Counted from the first letter of the stretch, positions 11,594 through 23,340 are shown. The stretch is DNA of 64,000 nucleotides from Charina bottae (GCA_023362775.1 JALMGJ010000004.1:51170298-51234297); one strand, 5' to 3'. A program made the numbers and translations. The notes: generated from the sequence alone by a model not told the origin.

Positions 11594-11930
11594 AAAAGGT
11601 AAAGGTTCCCCCCGCACATTTGTGCAGTCATGTCCAACTCTAGGGGCCGGTGCTCATCTCCGTTTGTTAGCCAAAGAGCCAGCATTGTCCGAAGACACTT
11701 CCACGGTCATGTGGCTGGCATGACATGCGCGGAACGCTATTACCTTCCCACCAAAGTGGTACCTATTTATCTTCTTGCATTTGTATGCTTTCGAATTGCT
11801 AGGTTGGCAAGAGCTGGGGCTAGTGCGGGAGCTCACTCCGTCATACAGGACTAGGGATTTGAACCTCTGAACTTGCGATCTTCTGATCAACAAGCCTGGC
11901 GTCTTACCCGCTGAGCCACCACACCCCTTT
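11594..11930 (-). mobile_element. tRNA-derived SINE, intact, with TSD
   Basis: Same family as 5751-6079 but inverted, with the tRNA-like head at the right end. Perfect 11-bp TSD ACAGAGTATTA at 11583-11593 and 11931-11941. It sits in the 5' leader of the Gypsy remnant and so post-dates it. Confidence 0.92.
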
Positions 11931-12049
11931 ACAGAGTATTAGTTGGCTGCAATATCGATTCTCTGCTGTAGAAATCTTCGCTATTGTTGTAGGGTCCTCA
12001 GGTAAAATTGACATATGTTAGATTCGGGTCTTTCTGTGATGACCCTGAG

Positions 12050-12429
12050 TTCAAATCCCCAATATACACTTCTCAATGCAGTTCATTAGAATTGCAGAAT
12101 AAGCTTTATTAAGGATGCATGTAACTCAAAGCATTTTCAAAGACCTGAATGAGGATTCCCGCCAAAAGTCTAAAAGTTGAAATCTCCCCTGCCCCCAAAG
12201 TGCCAGCCCACTCTTCAGTTCCCACTCTGCAGCCAGCCCCTCCTCGCTGCCTCTTGCAGGTGCACGCCCTTGAAGCTGGGAAAGTCAGTCCCTAACAGTC
12301 TCAAGCGCTCTCTGGAATGCGCTCCCCCCTCCCAAGTGCCGAAACTCTCTCCACGGCTGACACGCATCTTGTTGCTTGTTCCCGACACGTGTTAGTACTG
12401 GCAGGATTCACATTCAAGCAATCCTGACA
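12050..12429 (-). repeat. Probable Gypsy 5' LTR
   Basis: On the minus strand this starts TGTCAGGATTGCTTGAATG, a usual LTR start, is GC-rich in the middle, and contains CCTTAATAAAGCTTAT (polyadenylation signal near 12110). About 20-60 bp later comes TGGGGATTTGAACTC, which resembles a tRNA primer-binding site. It lies upstream of gag in the right order. The 3' LTR is not in the window beside the truncated pol, so the boundaries are approximate. Confidence 0.5.
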
Positions 12430-13385
12430 TTTATTCACTTTCAAAGCTCAGTCAATACTGATGGATTATCTTTAGATCCAGAATGGAACCCAAATAGAAA
12501 CATCACATTTATCAACCTTACAGAAATAGAAATGTAAATTATTAAGGAAGCATCACATGATTCATAGCAAAAGGAGCCCTGATTTCATCCTGTTCTATCT
12601 TTATCTTAATGTGGTATTAAAAAAAAATAATGTTTCCATATGATACATAAAGAGCAATCTACACAATTAGGAACAAAAAAAAATGTGCACAGGAAATTCC
12701 TGGACCATGTTTGTCTTGTAGCCCATCCATCTCTCTACTCCCAGAAGCTCCTGAGGAACAGTAGACCATCAGGAAAGAACTGGAAAGGCATCTCAAAGAA
12801 GAATAATTTCAATGTTATTCCCCAGTCAATAATAAATATCCTGTTCAAATCTCTTTTCCATAATTTTGCTGAAACTCGGTTCTGCCTTTTGTTCAATACC
12901 AGGGAATAAGAATAGATTTATATTACAAGATTGTTGCAAAGCTTCACTAGATATGACTTGTAAAACTTTTCAATACTTCAAATCACTATTCAGATGTTAA
13001 ATGTTATTATTAAAATTACATTTTTAAAAACTAAAGTTCATTCATTTCATTATTTACCCATTATCATGATAGCATTTCAAAATTTTAGTATGCAGAATAA
13101 AATCATTTAGAGCAGAAGTTGGGGGCATTCCAGTTCATGGAGACTAAATGATAAATACCTAAAATGTTAAGTCTATCTAACATATTTGCTTCTGCTTGCA
13201 TGGTGCAATAGTCAGTGCCCATTATTTTTACATGTTTTGGAGCTTGAATCTCTCCCATACCTGCTGTGCTGTCTCATTGTGAGAGGAGAGGGATGTTCCT
13301 GGAAAAGATAAATGAGGAATGCTAAGAGTACATATTCCCAGCAGGGTCACTCATGGCATGAAGGTCATCCCAGCTGTCCAGCTAA
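12430..13385. other. No recognised feature
   Basis: AT-rich sequence without a recognisable gene or repeat. Confidence 0.45.
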
Positions 13386-13963
13386 AGCAAGAGACACCTA
13401 TATCAGGTAGCAGTGGTATAGGAAGATGCTAGAGGTGGATGATCACTTTAGTGACAATGGCAAAGGGATCCATTCATACTGGGCAGGAGAAGACACTGGT
13501 AAACCAATACAGATTTTTACCAAGAAAACCACATGGATGGAAAACATAAAATGATTGATGATATAGTGCAGATGAGTTTGCTCAGGTCAAGTGGCACTAA
13601 ACGTGCTACTGAGGAAGAGCTGACCATCTTTTGGTGTACTAATAATGTTTATGACATGGTTATATTAAAACCTTTGGGACATTTAGTTGCTGATGTTGCC
13701 ATAGAGGAAAATAAAATCTGAAACTGCAAAGGCAGAATTACAGAGGGAACATGGAATGGAAGAAACATGAATACAGGAAAATCAACACAGTGAAAGATGA
13801 AATGAAACGGCTACAAACTGATATCTTAGGCATCAACAGATTAAGATGGACGGGAATTGGACACTTTCAGTCAGAAAACCACACTGTTTATTACTCGGGA
13901 CATGAAAAACAATCAAGGATCAGCAGTACTTTTATGGTTAGGAAGGGTATAGCAAGAATAGTA

Positions 13964-14388
13964 GAGGCAGTCCTCGGGTTATGATAGCAATTAGGACTGG
14001 AATTGCCGTTGCAAAGTGACGCAGTTGTAAAGCACAATGTCATGTGACTACATCACTTAGTGACAGCAGTTCCGGCAGTCCCAGTTGCCATTGTTAAGCG
14101 GGACTGCATGGATCATTAAGTGAGGACCTCATGTGACCACGACTTGCAACTTCCTGCTGGCCTCCCCATTGAGGAGGCCTTTGCTTGTGGGAAGCTGGCA
14201 GGGAATGTCGGAAATCGCAATCACATGACCATGGGACGCTGCAACATTGTAATCATGAGCCGGGTACCAAGCACCCAGATTGTGGTCATGTGACCACAGG
14301 AATGCTGTGACAGCTGGAAATCCAAGGACCCATTGTAACTCCCCCTTGTTCAGTGCTGTCATTGAACGAATGGTCATAAGTTCTTGGC
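13964..14388. mobile_element. Tigger-like MITE in BovB
   Basis: Internal blocks (caattaggactggaattgcc, gtcatgtgac, ttaagtgaggacc) match the MITE at 31733-32132 and the partial one at 22893. TA dinucleotides flank it (13962-13963 and 14389-14390), as for Tc1/mariner elements. Ends are diverged (gaggcagtcctcggg...cttggc). No transposase inside. Confidence 0.7.
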
Positions 14389-14446
14389 TACAATACAATC
14401 AATGACCAAATAATCTCAATTGGACTTCAAGTACAACCCTTTAATA

Positions 14447-14726
14447 CAGAGCTTTCAAACTCTGTGTCGGGACACGTTAGTGTGTCGGCTGCAGTGTCTG
14501 GGTGTGTCGCGGTTGCTGCTGCCTCCAAGCCCTGCCAGGATTCCACGCAGGTCCTAGTGCCTGCCTTGTGCCTGGCTGCCTCCAAACCTGCCCTGCCAGG
14601 ATTCCACGCAGGTCCTAGTGCCTGCCTTGTGCCTTGCTGCCTCCAAACCTGCCCTGCCAGGATGTGTCGCAAAATGATGCATGTCTAAAAAGTGTGTCAC
14701 CAACATGAAAAGTTTGGAAAGCTCTG
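14447..14726 (+). mobile_element. hAT MITE, CAGAGCTTTCCAAAC family, subtype A
   Basis: Perfect 8-bp TSD CTTTAATA (14439-14446, 14727-14734). Ends are cagagctttcaaac and gtttggaaagctctg. Inside are tandem ~62-bp units (ccaggattccacgcaggtcc) that also occur inverted in the copy at 43202-43494. Subterminal GTGTCGGGACAC-type palindromes are present. Inserted in BovB endonuclease. Confidence 0.93.
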
Positions 14727-14945
14727 CTTTAATATGACAGCCATCAAAGTTTATGCTCCAACCACTGATGCGGAAGATGAAGTTGATGAGTTATATGATG
14801 AAGTTCAATTTGAAATTGACAGAACATAGAAGTAAGATGTGCTGCTTTTAATTGGAGACTGGAATACCAAAGTTGGAAATATTAAGGAAGAAAATGTAGT
14901 TGGATTGTATGGCTTAGAAAACCAAAATGAAGAGTCAACACCGAC

Positions 14946-16261
14946 GTGATGGCACATAATCAATCAGTCAATTGATGCTTGAATAAATGTAAGTATGTTG
15001 ATTATTCTCGTTTTATCCCTAAAACAAACAAACAAATAAATAAATAAATAAATGGATATAAACTGTGAAATAAGTTCTTTCACTGCATTGACATGGTAGG
15101 AATGTCAAATACAGAAAGAACATTCGACATTCACATAATTGTTTGCAATATATAAAAGACATCCACATGATAAAACAGCCTGTTTAGAAGTGGGCAGTTT
15201 AAAGCTACTCTGTACAAAATACAGTAGGAAATAAGTCAAAAAGAGCTTATTTACCTTCAATAAATACATTTTAACAATTGTATTGTTGAGATACTCATCG
15301 ATAAACTAATTAGCCGAACTTGAAATAATCTTTAAAATGTCTTGGATTTCACTTTACATTTTGTATTCCAAAACATTTATGTAGCCCCCATGCACATCAT
15401 TGAAAAAACGGCTTTGATGAAGAAATTACTTGATTGCTTATATGAGCTATGAATTATATTCCCTGTTTTGAGGCAGAGACATTGCTTCTACATTTCTGTA
15501 ATATTACAGCATCAAGGATGAATAAAATCTGACAAGATTTAAGCTTCATATCATCATTTCTTGAATTTGCCAAAAAAATTGTTTGCAACAACTGGACACA
15601 ATTTATCTACTAGCAACAAAATATTTATGTTTAAAGCAACCATTTTGTTTGAACACATTTCTGTCATGGAACAATGTTTTTATGGCTTGTGAAAACTACT
15701 TGAATTTATCAGTAAGAAAAACATGCCATAATTTCTGAGAAGGATGACTTCATCACCCCCTTATAACTATTTACTGGAAGATATGTTTGGTGAGTAAATA
15801 AGTATTTCAATTTTTATTCTAGTCTTCACAAAATGTATGGCAATAAAGAAATATGATCTGCTGATATACACACCCTTTCAGCCCAGGAAGAAGCATGTTT
15901 AGGGACTCAAGTTTTACATTTCCAAATTGACGTTGAATAAGCATATATTTCAAATCCTTTCTTTAACATTTTATAGTGCACTATTTATACTAACAGAACA
16001 AATCCACATGGGATATTTGAGTATATGATGCAAGTATAATACTTTGAAAAAAAACCTGCTATTTTTTGAAAGAAAATATTCTATGGCTCTCAAATGCTTG
16101 TTACATCAAAATCCTATTTTTTTAATGTTCCCAGGCTTATTACACATTTATTCTATCTGAAAACATCACATTATATTTGAGGATTCTCTAAAAGAAGAAA
16201 GTGGCATCATTTTGTATCATGCAAACATAAAGGAACACTATTTCAGACTCCTCATATGATA
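14946..16261. other. No recognised feature
   Basis: AT-rich. Holds an (AAAT)n run near 15035. No gene or other repeat recognised. Confidence 0.5.
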
Positions 16262-16269
16262 GTCTAACA

Positions 16270-16490
16270 CAGGGGTTCCTAATTTTTTAAATTTTTTCCT
16301 CCACTTAGTGTAATCTTAACGTACACACCTCCCCTAAAAATCCAAACACCAAAATGAGCACAAATGAACAATGAAAACAATACCATGAAACTTTATTTTT
16401 AATAAAGACATAAAAAATAAAAATCCTCACATTCCCCTGGACTGTCTGCATCTCCCCAAGAGAGGTATACTTCATAGTTTGGGGACCCTG
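16270..16490. mobile_element. hAT MITE, CAGGGGTTCC type
   Basis: Perfect 8-bp TSD GTCTAACA (16262-16269, 16491-16498). Ends caggggttcctaa and tttggggaccctg are imperfect terminal inverted repeats. The interior is AT-rich, unlike the GC-rich interiors of the other hAT copies here. Confidence 0.88.
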
Positions 16491-16573
16491 GTCTAACAGC
16501 TTTCTCAGATATTCCTTTTTATTTTAAGGGAGATAGACTGACATGGAATAACACCTCTATCTGTGGTATAATC

Positions 16574-16799
16574 CAGGGGTCCCCAACCTGTGGGCCGCAG
16601 CCCACTAGTGGGCCGTGGCCTGTTAGGAAGTGGGCTGTGGGGCTCCCACCTGCAAACCCTGCCCCCCGGTGTGCACGATTGGCTCCCGCCTGCAAACCCT
16701 GCCCCCTGGTATGCGTGATTGGCTCCCGCCTGCAGACCCTGCCCGCCCCGGTCCATAGAAAAATTTCCTCCATGGTGCCGAAAAGGTTGGGGACCGCTG
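16574..16799. mobile_element. hAT MITE, CAGGGGTCCCCAACC family
   Basis: TSD GTATAATC/GTATAACC (16566-16573, 16800-16807; one mismatch). Ends caggggtccccaacctg and aaaaggttggggaccgctg. The interior has repeated modules cgattggctcccgcctgc (inverted CCAAT box) with CCGCCCC/GCCCCC runs. No transposase. Confidence 0.9.
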
Positions 16800-17084
16800 G
16801 TATAACCTACAGTCCTATCACATTAATCAGCATGCTTGCAACAGGGTACAAGATTCTCTTCTGATGTTAAACAGCTGATATAAGAGTTACTGTTTTAATC
16901 CCTTTCCTACATTTACCAAGGTAACATGAAATTCTGAAAGCTAATCTAGATGACATAGAAATTGGATGCCATCCTGCTTCAGTTCCTGGTTGGTTTTGTT
17001 TAGTTATTTATCAGCAGAAAGTGGCCCATTATAGATCAGGACTTCTGTGCATGAATAGGCAATTATATTTGCAAAGGTCCCTGC

Positions 17085-18117
17085 TCCAATTGCTCCAGGG
17101 TTGGTCCACCACTTGTGTGCTTGACCCTTGCCCTTCTTGGCTTATAAAATCTCATAGGAAGGGGCTGTCTGACTGGGTAAAGGAAGTTATAAATGCCTTA
17201 TTGTGAGAGAGAGAGGGAGAGAGAAGGAAAGCATGAGCAAGTAAACAGTTCCAGGCTTTTTTTAAAAAGAGGCAATGATTAGGCTACTTGTGAAGAAACC
17301 AACTCTGGGCCCAAAAGATAAAAACTACTGTAGGACAGTGGCCCATATTCCCTTTTTAGGAAAGGTGTTTGAGTGGCCAATTACGCTGAAACTCTACCCA
17401 GACAAGATGAAGATATTTTTTGTGGGTGGTGTATCTATCCAACTGAGCAATGTCCTGTCTGTCTGTCTAAAGGAGCTGGTTCACAGTTTGGGAGTGCTCT
17501 TAGATTCATCACTGCCACTAGAGGCTGAGGTGGCCACAGTGGCTCTGAGTGCCTTTCTTCAGCTTTAGCTGATTTACCAACTGCGCTGTTACCTGGACAA
17601 GGGCAGCCTTGCAAAACTGTTTCACACTGTCCTAATTTATTTCCTGGTTGGATTATTGCAATGTGTTGTACGTGGGACTGCCTTTTAAAATGGTCCAGAA
17701 ACTTTAGTTAGTTCAAAATAAAGTGGCTAGACTGCTCACTGGGACTGGCCGACATAAACATATTGTGCTAATACCTCACCATCTACACTGGCAGTTGATT
17801 CATTTCCAGACCCAATTCAAAGTGCGAGTTTGACCTTTAAAGCCCTAAATGGCTTAGGACCAGGTTTCCTGAAGAACACCTTCTCCCATATGTACCTATC
17901 CAAACCTTAAGATGATATAACGAGGCCCTCCTTCAGGTCTCCCCACCAATGGAGGGGAGGTGGGCCTCTACAATGGAGAGCGCTTTTTCTGTGATGGCCC
18001 CCGTTTATGGAATTCCCTCCCCAGAACAGCTCAGCTGGTGCCCACATTACTCTCATGTCTCCATCAGGTAATGACCTTTCTGTTTTCCCAGCTTTTTAAT
18101 TGGCTTTTACTTTGTAT
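17085..18117 (+). pseudogene. L2 LINE ORF2, RT core deleted
   Basis: Translation of 17085-17200 matches the LDPCPSWLIKS block of the L2 at 32375-34765. 17275-17380 matches the KKPTLGPK...FLGKVFE block. From there the frame jumps straight to the post-RT part (LYPDKMK, LGVLLDSSL, then VGLLQCVVRGTAF and LTFKALNGLGPGFL). The palm with YADD is missing, so roughly 600 bp have been deleted. Several stops. Confidence 0.75.
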
Positions 18118-18445
18118 CTATTTATTTATTGGATTTAGAGGCCAACCAACTCCCAACAACTCTAGGAAGCTTGCATCTCACAAAGTGGGAAGCAGTAAAA
18201 TGAAAGAAAAAGGACATGTGTATCTGGAACAAATAACCCAATACATCAAAAGAAAATTAACAGAGGCTTTACAGCTACTTGAATCCCAGGCCTGGAAACA
18301 GAACCAGGTTTTCAGAGACTTGTGGAACAGATACAGGGTAGGAGTCATACGGAACTCCAGCAGGCTGCTATTCCAGAAGGCAGGAACCTGTCGGTCCTGA
18401 TAGATTATGCTATTTAATTGAAGGCACCTGAAACACACCCATTCC
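18118..18445 (-). mobile_element. L2 LINE 3' end, antisense
   Basis: The minus-strand frame ends with LKTWFCFQAWD, the usual L2 C-terminal block (compare LKTWLCHQAWD near 34540). The left edge is atttatttattgg, the tail read backwards. It lies inside the plus-strand L2 of 17085-18650. Confidence 0.7.
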
Positions 18446-18650
18446 ACCCAATCTTACTGGGTGGGCAGAAACTATTGGGAGATAGTATTAGTTTCAATTT
18501 TACCACCTTGCTGTTGCCTAGTTTATGTTTTCATTTTGCATTTTATTTGATTTTATTATGCTTTTATTCAAATTATATTTTTAATTATGTTTGGGTAAAC
18601 CACCCAAAGAGTTTTGGGTATAAATACAGACAAACACTATAAATATTATT
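18446..18650 (+). mobile_element. L2 LINE 3' UTR and tail, plus strand
   Basis: T-rich 3' UTR ending in gtaaaccacccaaagagttttggg, the degenerate L2 3' hairpin-like end. Probably the 3' end of the copy at 17085-18117, displaced by the antisense insertion. Confidence 0.5.
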
Positions 18651-19500
18651 TATTCAGTAAATATTTCACAATTTCACTAATGTATATTCTCTAAGAATAT
18701 TAATATGTGAACAATACTATACTTTCAATTATTGTCTTGATTAGTTAATATCTACAAACAAATCATTCATTAAAACTGTAATTTCTAAGAAAATAATCTT
18801 AAATTTTCTGTGTATGATATACATATCTGTTATTCCTCTTAATCCTCCAATAGTTAGACTCTATGGATTGAGACGGAATACAAATATGGTAAATAAATAA
18901 ATAAATGTGGTCAGGAATGTGATTTTTACATTTTCATTGTTGCTGTTCTGCCATGTTTGGTGATAACGGCATTTCCATTTTGACACTATAGGTGAAAGAA
19001 TGGATATTGTAAATGAAGAATTCTCATTGTGCTATAACTGCACAACTAAGAAAAATGGACAGTGATAATGGGAAATATTATACATGGAGCTCCTAAGATA
19101 TGAATAAAGGTGTGGCAATATCAGTCAAAGAAACCAGTATGAAACATCCTTCAAAGCTGTATACATTTAGAACTAACAAAACTGCAGTATTGTTGTTTTG
19201 ATTATAATGTGAGAACTTTTTGAATTTTCTGTAACGAATAGTAATTCAAAATATTGGTTTGAAGTTCTCCTTTAATCACTCTCCAAGAAGCTAAGAATGA
19301 ACTTTCAGTTTTTTTGATATTACAATTATATTATTACAATTTGTTGCCAGAGAAGATTTTTTCACATTTTACGCTTGTTATTTCCTTTTCTCTAATTAAC
19401 TGTTCTGTGAATTGTAATAGCTCATTTTCAAATTAACTGGAAAGTTCAGGCTAATGCTTGTACTTGGAAAATCAGGAAGAAGTCAAAAGTCCAAGCACTT
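18651..19500. other. No recognised feature
   Basis: AT-rich. An (AAAT)n-ended stretch near 18860-18905 may be another short LINE tail. Otherwise nothing recognised. Confidence 0.4.
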
Positions 19501-19594
19501 AAAAATATTACTTTATTGTTTTTACTGCAGATGTTTTATTTTCTATGAGACCCTCACGATTATAGCAGTATAGAAATCAAATAAATAAGTATAG
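19501..19594 (+). repeat. Unnamed LINE-tail-like repeat, copy 1
   Basis: About 92 bp nearly identical to 21293-21382. Both end atagaaatcaaataaataag, so this looks like the 3' terminus of a LINE or SINE subfamily. Confidence 0.6.
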
Positions 19595-19690
19595 CACTCT
19601 TTGGCTTTTCTCCTTCCAAAACAGCTTATCCCATTGCTTTCTTCTCTGATCAAATCGTATTCTACAATAACACCTCGAGCAGAAGAAGAG

Positions 19691-19761
19691 TTTAAGCAAA
19701 ATCTCCACCAAACTAGAACACTGTCATAAACTATGTTCTAGTTTGGTTGAAATTTTGCTTA
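19691..19761. repeat. Long imperfect palindrome
   Basis: The arm gtttaagcaaaatctccacc... pairs with ...ggttgaaattttgcttaac across a ~10-nt loop, over about 31 bp with few mismatches. This may be a small palindromic MITE, since a related motif (ggcttagcatgatgtatgaa) occurs at 55636-55780. Confidence 0.7.
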
Positions 19762-19894
19762 ACATATGGTATCAGGAACAAAAGATATCAGGAAGAAGAA
19801 ATAAAAGGGGGAAAGACAAATGTCAAGCCCTTATCCTCTTAACCAAACAAACGTTTTGGGGATTACCCAAATTAATATATTATCATGCTGAGAC

Positions 19895-20085
19895 AACCAG
19901 CATGGTGTGTTGGGCTAGGAAGGGCGAGATAGAGTTTCTAGTCCTCCCTCAGGCATGGAAATCAGCGGGGTGGCCTTGGGCCAGCCACTCCCCCTCAGCC
20001 GTAATCAGCATCAGGCTCGGCAAGAAGTCAGCTGATAAAGGAAAAAAAACCTTGTCGCCTCAGGCATGGAGAGATTTGCTGTAAG
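19895..20085 (+). mobile_element. Old, diverged Sauria-type SINE
   Basis: Contains gtgttgggctagg, a decayed cctcaggcatggaaatcagc block and gccttgggccagccactccc, matching Sauria SINE blocks in order, with many substitutions. Confidence 0.55.
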
Positions 20086-20485
20086 AACTAGGCAAGCACA
20101 GTGGAAAAAATAAGCAGACCCTGCATCCGTGCAGAACAAATGCTAAGAAAAACAACAGCAACAATAGTATATGCCATATTTATTTATAACCGAGATCACT
20201 GAACTTTTGGCCTGTAAATTCTTAATATTCCCTAAGTACCAAACTGTATTTAAGATACAAAGATATTTGTGAGATTTGACCGCTTGACACTGCATTTATA
20301 TAAAAAATGGGTCAACTAGAAAAAATAATGATATAATGGGAGGCTTTATTTTACAGTAATTACTTTTCAAGCAACAAAGTACAAGCCATGAAGATCATAC
20401 AAGGTGTGCTTGATAGAATCTATTCAGGGCACAGAATTATTCATTATATAATAGTTACATTATACATCATTCTAAGACTAAATTG

Positions 20486-21215
20486 ACCCAATGCCTAGAA
20501 AGACGGCGTAACTCATGTTCTCATCACCATCCAGTTGAACTACTACATAGTAAAGGTAAAGGTTTCCCCTGCACAGTCGTGTCCGACTCTAAGGGCCGGT
20601 GCTCATCTCCGTTTCTTAGCCGAAGAGCCAGCGTTGTCTCAAGACGCTTCCACGGTCATGTGGCTGCATGATGCGCGCGGAACGCTGTTACCATCCCACC
20701 GAAGTGGTACCTATTAATCTACTTGCATTTGCATGCTTTCGAATTGCTAGGTTGGCAAGAGCTGGGACAAGTGCGGGAGCTCACTCCATCACGTGGCGCT
20801 CAGGTCTCGAACCTCCGAACTTGCAACCTTCCAACTGACAAGCCTGGCATCTTAACCGCTGAGCCACCATGCCCCCCGAACTACTACATAGGACTGCTTT
20901 TAAAGACCACTCAGAAACTGTCATTGGTACAAAATATAGTGGCCTGCACGGTAACTGGGGCTAGATGTTATGAACACATTACATCTATGCTGTCAGCTTC
21001 CACTGGTTGCCAGAACGTTTCCAAGTACAATATGGTTTTAACCTATAAAACTCTATATGGCTTGGCTCCCCTAGTACCTTTAGTACCACATCCTTCAACC
21101 TGAATCATTCCTTTTCTTGTGGAATAGTCTTCCACTAAAGGTTAGATTTCCTCCAATCCTATCGGGATCTTCCAGAATCAGGTTAAAATGGAGCTCATCT
21201 GGGACACTTTTTTAA
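20486..21215 (+). pseudogene. L2 LINE ORF2 C-terminal fragment
   Basis: Translates as the L2 post-RT region: VTHVLITIQLNYYIGLL, then KLSLVQNIVACTVTGAR and YKTLYGLAPL, colinear with 34075-34330. A SINE (20551-20877) splits it in the middle of the NYYIG block. The frame decays downstream of 21103. Confidence 0.8.
20551..20877 (-). mobile_element. tRNA-derived SINE, intact, with TSD
   Basis: Perfect 14-bp TSD GAACTACTACATAG (20537-20550, 20878-20891). Same family as 5751-6079, inverted. It splits an L2 coding region whose frame is continuous once the insertion is ignored. Confidence 0.93.
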
Positions 21216-21292
21216 TTAATTAAAAGCACCATTGGAACTTCTAATACATAATTCTGGTTTTCAGTTAATAATGAGTGTTGTTTTAATTCTTA

Positions 21293-21382
21293 ATAATATT
21301 ACTTTATTATTTTTACTGCAGATGAGATTTTTACTATGAGACCCTCATGATTATAGCAGCATAGAAATCAAATAAATAAGTA
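21293..21382 (+). repeat. Unnamed LINE-tail-like repeat, copy 2
   Basis: Near match to 19501-19594 (ttactttattatttttactg... through ...caaataaataag). It lies just downstream of the L2 at 20486-21215 in the same orientation, so it may be that copy's true 3' end. Confidence 0.55.
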
Positions 21383-21569
21383 AAATTAACTTATACAAAT
21401 AAAAACATAGCAAAAATCCTCAAAAATATAATGTGCTAATGGGAAAACACAAAAGCTTATTGTAATACATTAAATATGTTAAATTATGAAACTTTAATTT
21501 AATTGCTGATATAACTAACTTAGTCCATTTTAAGAACCAAAGAGAGTGATTGGGTAGGATCCTACTGTC

Positions 21570-21570
<1 letters not shown>

Positions 21571-21605
<35 letters not shown>

Positions 21606-21645
21606 TTATATTTATATCCCACCCATCTCCCCCACAAGGAGATAA
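21571..21645 (-). mobile_element. L2 3' end, antisense
   Basis: (TTTA)n followed by atcccacccatctcccccac, the inverted L2 terminus (cf. 31322-31402). Confidence 0.75.
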
Positions 21646-22890
21646 TAATTGTCTGATTATTAATAAATCAAAACTAAAAATCACATTTTTTGGAAAATGA
21701 CATCACAACCATAGATGGCTATTAGATAGTGAGCCAATAGAGCAAGTCAACATCTTTCCTTATTTATGAGTAGCCTTCTCTGAGATTAGATCTTGGCTCT
21801 CTCATCATCAAAGGATCTCACTCAGAATGAGGGCATGTACAAATTCATTGTTAAAATTAATAAATCACCGTTATCCAGATTCCTTAGCCCCAATTATTAA
21901 GGTTTACAAACCCAAGGTTATCCCTATATTCTTACATGGAGCTGAAGTTTGGGGCTTAAAACACATAATGTTACTAGAACAAACATAATCACAGCATCTG
22001 AGGAGTATTTTGGGTGTGGATAAAAGGACCTCAGTTGCTGCAGTTAGAGCCAAACTGGGAATTCATACAACTTGTTCCTTATCTAAAATCAGGGTATACA
22101 ATACACAATTATTGGTGCAAAATCAATGCTATGAAAACTGTCAGAATCCCAAAATTTTGTCTGATAGAACAGACTAAAACTCAGAGATATCTCGGATTGC
22201 ACAACTGACAAATTATATCAGGAGCTGTAGTCTCCCTGTTTCTTATACAAGTGTCTGGAAAACAAGTTAAAAAGCTTTTTGCACAAAGAAGTTTGGATAT
22301 AGAAGCTCAGAGATATATAGCTACCCTCAGCAAGCCTGTCACATTGAAATGGATGAGCCGCTATAAACGCACCTTCCAAATTGTCAAATTTTTTAAACAC
22401 AGAAATGCTCAAGCATCTTAGGGTATTTGCTCGAGTGAGATTTGAGCAGCTGGACACAATGGTTAAATATGGAAGGTTTAACCAAGTTTCTTATGAAGAA
22501 GATACTTGTATCTGCAGAGCCCCAGAGATAGAGGACATAGCACATATACCTGTATTATTTGAATGTCAGCTGTATAAGAAAGAAAGAGATCAGTATCTTG
22601 GACCACACGTTAGATGAATGGCCTATTGAGATCCTTACATTAACACAACATATTTCATGTGCAGTCAGAACTCCAAAATTACATATAATATGGTCCTTTA
22701 TCTGAACAAAACAGTACAATTAAGAACTGTATGTGTAGATATGATTGGAATAAATTGTAGGGGTGACACAGAAATATGATTGCATTTCCTTTTAGTTATG
22801 CCTTTTCCTCTATTTTGTAACACATGGTCTTTTATTGTTCTGTATTTTATATTCTGTATTATGATATAGCCTAATAGCTAATCAACGAAG
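21646..22890 (+). pseudogene. Vingi-like LINE ORF2 C-terminal third, degraded
   Basis: Colinear with the C-terminal third of the intact ORF2 at 44968-48405: LIINKSKLK, EPIEQVN, IPIFLHGAEVWGL, LRSILGVDKRTS, then RFEQLDTMVKYGRF and ICRAPEIEDIAH. Stops and frameshifts throughout. The knuckle's first Cys pair reads CIC, as in a CxC motif. An older relative of the 44.8-50.3 kb element. Confidence 0.85.
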
Positions 22891-22892
22891 TA

Positions 22893-23340
22893 CAGGTAGA
22901 CACCTTGCTTAACAATGGTAATTGGGACTGGAATTTCCATCGCTAAATGATCCGGTCATAAAGCTCAACGTCATGTGACCGCATCGCTTAGTGATGCCAA
23001 TCCTGGCAGTCCCAGTTGCTGCTGTTAAGCAAAGATCATGTGTCATTAAGTGAGGACCTCCTCGCAGTTTAACTACCTGTGGGCTTCCAACAAGCAAAGT
23101 CAGTGGGGAAGCCAGCAGGAAGTTGCAAGTCCCAGGTGGCTCGCAAGCAGGCTCGTGGGCAGGTAAGTGGCTGCTGCTGAGTGGGGAAGGGTACGTGGGT
23201 GGCTGGCAAGGCACAGCGCGAGTGCGGCGGGGCTGGGGGTGGCTGCTGCCAGGTCAGGGAGACTTACCAGAGCGACTTGCGACCTTCCCTGCCGGCTTCC
23301 CCATTGACTTTGCTTGTGGGAAGCTAAAACTACTTTTATA
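22893..23340. mobile_element. Tigger-like MITE, one end clear
   Basis: Starts at TA with caggtagacaccttgcttaa and carries ttgggactggaatttcc, gtcatgtgaccgcatcgctt and ttaagtgaggacc blocks as in 31733-32132. The middle is replaced by GC-rich sequence and the 3' terminus is not clear. Confidence 0.6.

Larger units (their letters stand above)
13386..14945 (+). pseudogene. BovB/RTE LINE 5' half, interrupted twice
   Basis: The RTE endonuclease reading frame can be followed across insertions. 13751-13960 gives the LQTDILGINRLRWTGIG block. 14389-14446 gives INDQIISIGLQ. 14735-14940 gives IKVYAPTTDAEDE and VLLLIGDWNTKVGN. These blocks match BovB endonuclease in order, with several stops. The Tigger MITE (13964-14388) and hAT MITE (14447-14726) split the frame and explain the gaps exactly. 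The sequence 13386-13750 is the upstream BovB region. The copy ends near 14945, before the RT. Confidence 0.85.
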
